From Deltaproteobacteria bacterium (GTDB taxonomy: Bacteria; Myxococcota; Myxococcia; Myxococcales; 40CM-4-68-19), in the NCBI GenBank assembly GCA_005888115.1, contig VBKO01000062.1:1-36751 (forward strand): a DNA stretch of 36,751 nt. The letters run 5' to 3'. How positions within the stretch are numbered: the stretch's first letter is position 1; each line of letters starts with the position of its first letter. The translations under genes were made by a program, and so were the position numbers. Below are positions 32,983 to 36,751 of the stretch, piece after piece. The notes beneath the pieces are model-generated. The model made no database searches. It saw nothing but the letters and a program-made list of their open reading frames with translations, and was not told the origin of the DNA.

Positions 32983-33577
32983 CCCAGGCGAGGGCGTCGC
33001 CGATCCGGTCCTGCCCGAAGAACAGCTCCGATCCGACCAGGCAATTCGGCGCGCCGAAGATCCCCGATGCGCGCGCCCGCTCGGTATTCGCGCGCAGCGC
33101 CGCCTTGGCTTCGGGCGAGGACGCGCGGGCTAGCACCGCTTCCGCGTCGGCTCCGCAGGCGCGCAGCGCGGCGGCCACCACCGACGGCTCGTCGATGTCG
33201 CGATCCTCCGCGAAGTTCGCTCGGAACAGCGCGCGGATGCAGTCGCCCTGGCGAGGATCCGCCTCGAGCGCGCAGGCAACGCGGGCGGCGAGGATGCTCC
33301 TGCGCGGGAACGTGCTCGGCTTCCGCCATTCGAGCCCGTGCTTTCTGCAGAGGCGCTCCAGGTCGCGCCACATGTACCTGCCCCGCACCGGCTGCACGTT
33401 GAAGGGCGAATCCTGGATGCCGAGCTGCTCGGTGAAGATGGGCCCCAGCAGGAACGGCCTCCAGCGCAGCGCAACGCCGGCCCGCGCGCATTCGTCCTCG
33501 ATCCGCATCGCCCCCACGTAGGAGTACGTGCTGGCGAACTCGAACCAGAACTCGATCCCGGGTTGCACCGCGGTCAT
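32957..33577 (-). CDS. 2-hydroxychromene-2-carboxylate isomerase / DsbA-family (NahD-like) protein
   Basis: IEFWFEFASTYSYVGAMRIEDECARAGVALRWRPFLLGPIFTEQLGIQDSPFNVQPVRGRYMWRDLERLCRKHGLEW...GIFGAPNCLVGSELFFGQDRIGDALAW. Confidence 0.9.
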   Translation of the reverse strand: MTAVQPGIEFWFEFASTYSYVGAMRIEDECARAGVALRWRPFLLGPIFTEQLGIQDSPFNVQPVRGRYMWRDLERLCRKHGLEWRKPSTFPRRSILAARVACALEADPRQGDCIRALFRANFAEDRDIDEPSVVAAALRACGADAEAVLARASSPEAKAALRANTERARASGIFGAPNCLVGSELFFGQDRIGDALAWATSSPAGK

Positions 33578-33966
33578 TCCGCACCGTTCCTTCCGCGCCG
33601 CGTTTCGGTCGTCGCCGGCCGGCGGAGCTCCGAGGTCATGCCGTGGCGCGGGAGCGGGGCGCCGCAGCGAGGACACGCGGCCGCCTTCAAGTTGCGGACC
33701 ATGAAGCCACAGCGAGGGCAGAAGCGCGTCGTGTAGAGGTAGCCCAGCTCCACGGCGACGAGCGCGAGCAGCAGCGCGATCTGGAAGCCCCCCGAGGTCC
33801 GCGCGAACACCCCGCGCGCCGAGGCCAGCACCAGAAGGCCGGCGAGCACCGCGAGCAACGTGGCGCGGAACGCCAGTCGCTTCACCGCGCCCGGCGCCTT
33901 GCCGCGCGCGAGGAACCATAGCCAGGCGACGGCGAGGGCCGCCGCGGGTGCCACCCACAGGGACAC
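33574..33966 (-). CDS. Small membrane protein with C-terminal zinc-ribbon-like CxxC pair
   Basis: 130 aa; two hydrophobic segments then RFCPRCGFMVRNLKAAACPRCGAPLP. ATGA overlap with the downstream isomerase. Confidence 0.7.
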   Translation of the reverse strand: MSLWVAPAAALAVAWLWFLARGKAPGAVKRLAFRATLLAVLAGLLVLASARGVFARTSGGFQIALLLALVAVELGYLYTTRFCPRCGFMVRNLKAAACPRCGAPLPRHGMTSELRRPATTETRRGRNGAE

Positions 33967-33987
33967 GCGCAGCCTTGTAGCGCGCGG

Positions 33988-34050
33988 CTAGAATAATTTC
34001 GCGCGCAAGCGCCGCAGGCGCAGCAGGCGCCGGCGCGACTTCCTTCTCAT
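33988..34050 (-). CDS. Candidate 20-aa arginine-rich small ORF overlapping the wecB stop
   Basis: ATG at 34050 overlaps the wecB TGA (ATGA); GAGGAG upstream; MRRKSRRRLLRLRRLRAKLF* with 11/20 basic residues. Confidence 0.4.
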   Translation of the reverse strand: MRRKSRRRLLRLRRLRAKLF

Positions 34051-35156
34051 CTCCCCCGCTCCTCGCAGGACCGCACCAGGATGCGCGCGATCCGCTCCGC
34101 TGCGCGCCCGTCCCAGAGGTCCGGCACGCGGCCCTTCTTGCCACGTCCTTCCAGCACCGCCACGGCCGCGGGCACCACCTGCGCGGGGTCCGTCCCCACC
34201 AGCGTGTTGGTGCCTACCTCGACCGTCACCGGCCGCTCGGTGTTGTGACGCACGGTCAGGCAGGGCACGCCCAACGCCGTGGTCTCCTCCTGGATTCCTC
34301 CCGAGTCCGTCATCACCAGGCGAGCATTCGCCGTGAGTGCGAGGAAGTCCAGATAACCGATCGGCTCGACCAGCCTGAGCCCGCGCGCGCCTTCGGCCTT
34401 GGCCCGCAGCGAAGGATCCCCATCCAGCCGCGACCGCGTCCGCGGGTGGATGGGAAAGACCACCGGGATGCGCCCCGACACTTCCGCCAGCGCGACCAGC
34501 AGCCTCTCCAGGGCAGCCGGCTCGTCCACGTTGCTCGGCCGGTGCAGCGTCGCCAGCGCGTACTCCCCCTTGCGCACGCCAAGCTGCTCGTGGACGCGGC
34601 TCTCGCGCGCCCTGGGCAGGGCGGCGTGGAGGCTGTCGATCATCACGTTTCCGACGAAGTGCACCCGGCCGCGGTCGATGCCTTCCTTGGCGAGGTTCTC
34701 GTCGGCGTCCCGCGAGGGAGTGAAGAGAAGCTCGGAGATCCGATCGGTCAGGACGCGGTTGACCTCCTCGGGCATCCGCCAGTCCCACGACCGCAATCCC
34801 GCCTCGATGTGCGCGACCGCGACGCCCAACTTCGCGGCGACCAGCGCCACGGCCAGCGTCGAATTGACGTCGCCCGCAACCACCACCACGTCGGGGTTTT
34901 CCCGCAGGATCACCGGCTCGACCTCGACCATGATCTTCGCGGTCTGCTGTGCGTGCGACCCGCTCCCCGCGCCGAGGTGCGCATCGGGCGCCGGCATCCC
35001 CAGGTCCTGGAAGAAGACGTCCGACATCTTGGGGTCGTAGTGCTGCCCGGTATGCACCAACACCTGCCGTACCCGCGGGTCCTTGCGGAGCTGCGCGAGG
35101 ACCGGCGCCACCTTCATGAAGTTGGGCCGGGCGCCGACTACGTGGAGGAATTTCAT
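34047..35156 (-). CDS. wecB: UDP-N-acetylglucosamine 2-epimerase (non-hydrolysing)
   Basis: MKFLHVVGARPNFMKVAPVLAQLRKDPRVRQVLVHTGQHYDPKMSDVFFQDLGMPAPD; VAHIEAGLRSWDWRMPEEVNRVLTDRISELLFTPSR; MTDSGGIQEETTALGVPCLTVRHNTERPVTVEVGTNTLVG. Confidence 0.96.
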   Translation of the reverse strand: MKFLHVVGARPNFMKVAPVLAQLRKDPRVRQVLVHTGQHYDPKMSDVFFQDLGMPAPDAHLGAGSGSHAQQTAKIMVEVEPVILRENPDVVVVAGDVNSTLAVALVAAKLGVAVAHIEAGLRSWDWRMPEEVNRVLTDRISELLFTPSRDADENLAKEGIDRGRVHFVGNVMIDSLHAALPRARESRVHEQLGVRKGEYALATLHRPSNVDEPAALERLLVALAEVSGRIPVVFPIHPRTRSRLDGDPSLRAKAEGARGLRLVEPIGYLDFLALTANARLVMTDSGGIQEETTALGVPCLTVRHNTERPVTVEVGTNTLVGTDPAQVVPAAVAVLEGRGKKGRVPDLWDGRAAERIARILVRSCEERGR

Positions 35157-35253
35157 GACTCCCGTCAGGTGGGCACGCCGGGCCACACCTGCAAAGTTGT
35201 GTCCGGTATCCGACGGTGCCGGGGGCGGCCAGCCAGGTTACGTTGTGAGCGGG

Positions 35254-36267
35254 ATGATCGAAGACGCGGCCCGGGCGCTGGTCCATTTCGAGGTGGAGCC
35301 GAACTACGCCGGCTGGACCCTCCTGCAGTACGTCGCGGAGAAGCTCAAGCGACCGCTGGCGCCGGCGCGCCTGGACCGGCTGCTGCGGGGACGAGCCCTG
35401 GTGCACGGCGAGCCGGAGCTGCTCCCGGAGACGCGCGTCTGGCCGGGGCTGCGGTTCTCCTTGCGCAAGCGCTCGCCCGGCGACGAAGGCGAGCCTCCAC
35501 CCATCCCGGTGATCTATGAGGACGACGCGCTGCTCGTGGTCGACAAGCCCGCGGGCCTCGCGCTGCACCCGACCGCCCGCTACCACGTCTCGACGCTGAC
35601 GCGGGCGCTGGATACGCGTCACCGGAACGCCGCGGGCGAGAAGCCCGATCCCGCGCACCGGCTCGACCGCGAGACGAGCGGTCTGGTCGCTTGCGGGCGC
35701 GGTCCTTTGCACACCCGCGCGCTCAAGGCTGCGTTCGCGGCCCGGCAAGTGGACAAGGCATACCTGGCGCTGTGCGAGGGAGAGCCGCGCGCGGACGAGT
35801 TCCAGGTCGACGTGCCGCTCTCGGTCGGCACCGTACGCATCAAGGTCAAGGTGAAGCCGGACCCGCAGGGCATGCCGGCGGTGACCGCCTTCCGCGTGCT
35901 CGCGCGCTACCGCGACTCCGACGCCCGTCCCCTGGCGCTCTTGCGCTGCGAGCCCCGGACGGGGCGCCAGCACCAGATCCGCGCGCACCTGCTCGCCGCC
36001 GGCTCTCCGCTGGTCGGTGACAAGCTGTACGGTCCCGACGAGGGCATCTTCTTCAAGCTCGCCGAGAGCGGCGGCGCGCCCGCCCCGCGCGGTCAGTTCG
36101 ACGACCTGATCATGCCCGCCGAACGCCGAGCGCTGCGCCACCACCGGCAGGCGCTGCACGCCTCCGAGCTGGCGCTCCCTCACCCCGTCACCGGCGATCG
36201 CATGCGCTTCGAGTCTCCGCTGCCCGACGATCTGCAACAACTCATCTCGTCCCTGACGCGCAGCTGA
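35254..36267 (+). CDS. RluA-family pseudouridine synthase
   Basis: IYEDDALLVVDKPAGLALHPTARYHVSTLTRALDTRH; DPAHRLDRETSGLVACGRGPLHTRALKAAFAARQVDKAYLALCEG; RCEPRTGRQHQIRAHLLAAGSPLVGDKLYG. ATG at 35254 favoured over the listed start at 35083. Confidence 0.93.
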   Translation: MIEDAARALVHFEVEPNYAGWTLLQYVAEKLKRPLAPARLDRLLRGRALVHGEPELLPETRVWPGLRFSLRKRSPGDEGEPPPIPVIYEDDALLVVDKPAGLALHPTARYHVSTLTRALDTRHRNAAGEKPDPAHRLDRETSGLVACGRGPLHTRALKAAFAARQVDKAYLALCEGEPRADEFQVDVPLSVGTVRIKVKVKPDPQGMPAVTAFRVLARYRDSDARPLALLRCEPRTGRQHQIRAHLLAAGSPLVGDKLYGPDEGIFFKLAESGGAPAPRGQFDDLIMPAERRALRHHRQALHASELALPHPVTGDRMRFESPLPDDLQQLISSLTRS

Positions 36268-36269
36268 CG

Positions 36270-36751
36270 CTAAGCGGCGCGAGCCAGCGCGTCGCGCCAG
36301 GAGTCGACCAGCGTGGCGAGGCCGTCCGCCAATGCGACTCGAGGCTCGTAGCCGAGCACCTGGCGCGCCCTGGTCAGGTCGGCCGACGACGCGCGCAGGT
36401 CGCCTGCGCGCGCCGGCTGGTGCTCCGGCTCGAGGTGCGCCGCTTGCACGCCGATCGCCTGCCGGATGAGCGCGATCAGCTGCAGGAGCGAGGCGCTCTT
36501 GCCGCTCGCCACGTTGACGATCTCGCCCGGCGCGTCGCGCGCCGTCGCAGCGAGCAGGTTCGCCCGGACGACGTCGGACACGTGCACGAAGTCGCGCGTC
36601 TGCAGGCCGTCGCCGAACACGATGGGCCGCTGCCCGGACAACAGGCGCGTCACGAAGCGCGGGATGGCCGCCGCGTACTCGCTGTTCGGGTCCTGCCGCG
36701 GCCCGTACACGTTGAAGAAGCGCAGCCCGACGCAGGGCAGCCCGAAAGCGC
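36270..36751 (-). CDS. NAD-dependent epimerase/dehydratase (UDP-glucose 4-epimerase-like), truncated by the window edge (N-terminus missing)
   Basis: FFNVYGPRQDPNSEYAAAIPRFVTRLLSGQRPIVFGDGLQTRDFVHVSDVVRANLLAATARDAPGEIVNVASGKSASLLQLIALI... Confidence 0.92.
   Translation of the reverse strand, partial: AFGLPCVGLRFFNVYGPRQDPNSEYAAAIPRFVTRLLSGQRPIVFGDGLQTRDFVHVSDVVRANLLAATARDAPGEIVNVASGKSASLLQLIALIRQAIGVQAAHLEPEHQPARAGDLRASSADLTRARQVLGYEPRVALADGLATLVDSWRDALARAA

Noticed and set aside
33988-36240. 750-aa minus-strand ORF across rluA-family and wecB genes
   Set aside because: Off-frame for both genes; only its last 20 codons, starting at ATG 34050, were kept as a small-ORF candidate.

Overview
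GC-rich chromosomal window, probably Myxococcota/deltaproteobacterial (inference from gene content and order). It is mostly housekeeping. I see about 31 protein-coding loci and no tRNA, rRNA, CRISPR or transposase. The largest block is a mostly minus-strand Kdo/LPS-transport/sigma-54/PTS-Ntr cluster: kdsB-pyrG-kdsA-[deacetylase + hypothetical]-kdsC-lpxL-lptC-like-lptA-lptB-rpoN-hpf-ptsN-(inverted S9 peptidase)-hprK-rapZ. Other recognisable genes are purL, tsaC/sua5, psuG, purF, rimK-like, wecB and an rluA-family gene. I found no clear defence or biosynthetic system. The observations most worth a second look are: (1) a ~103-bp intergenic element present twice (3224-3326 and 15585-15686), with two hairpins whose stems are kept while the loops differ; (2) three genes (DsbA/FrnE-like, ceramidase-like, S9 oligopeptidase) each split across two frames at one junction, where a central stretch typical of the family appears to be missing; (3) a 20-aa arginine-rich ORF overlapping the wecB stop codon; (4) a degenerate heptanucleotide tandem repeat at the end of the lptC-like gene, just upstream of lptA.
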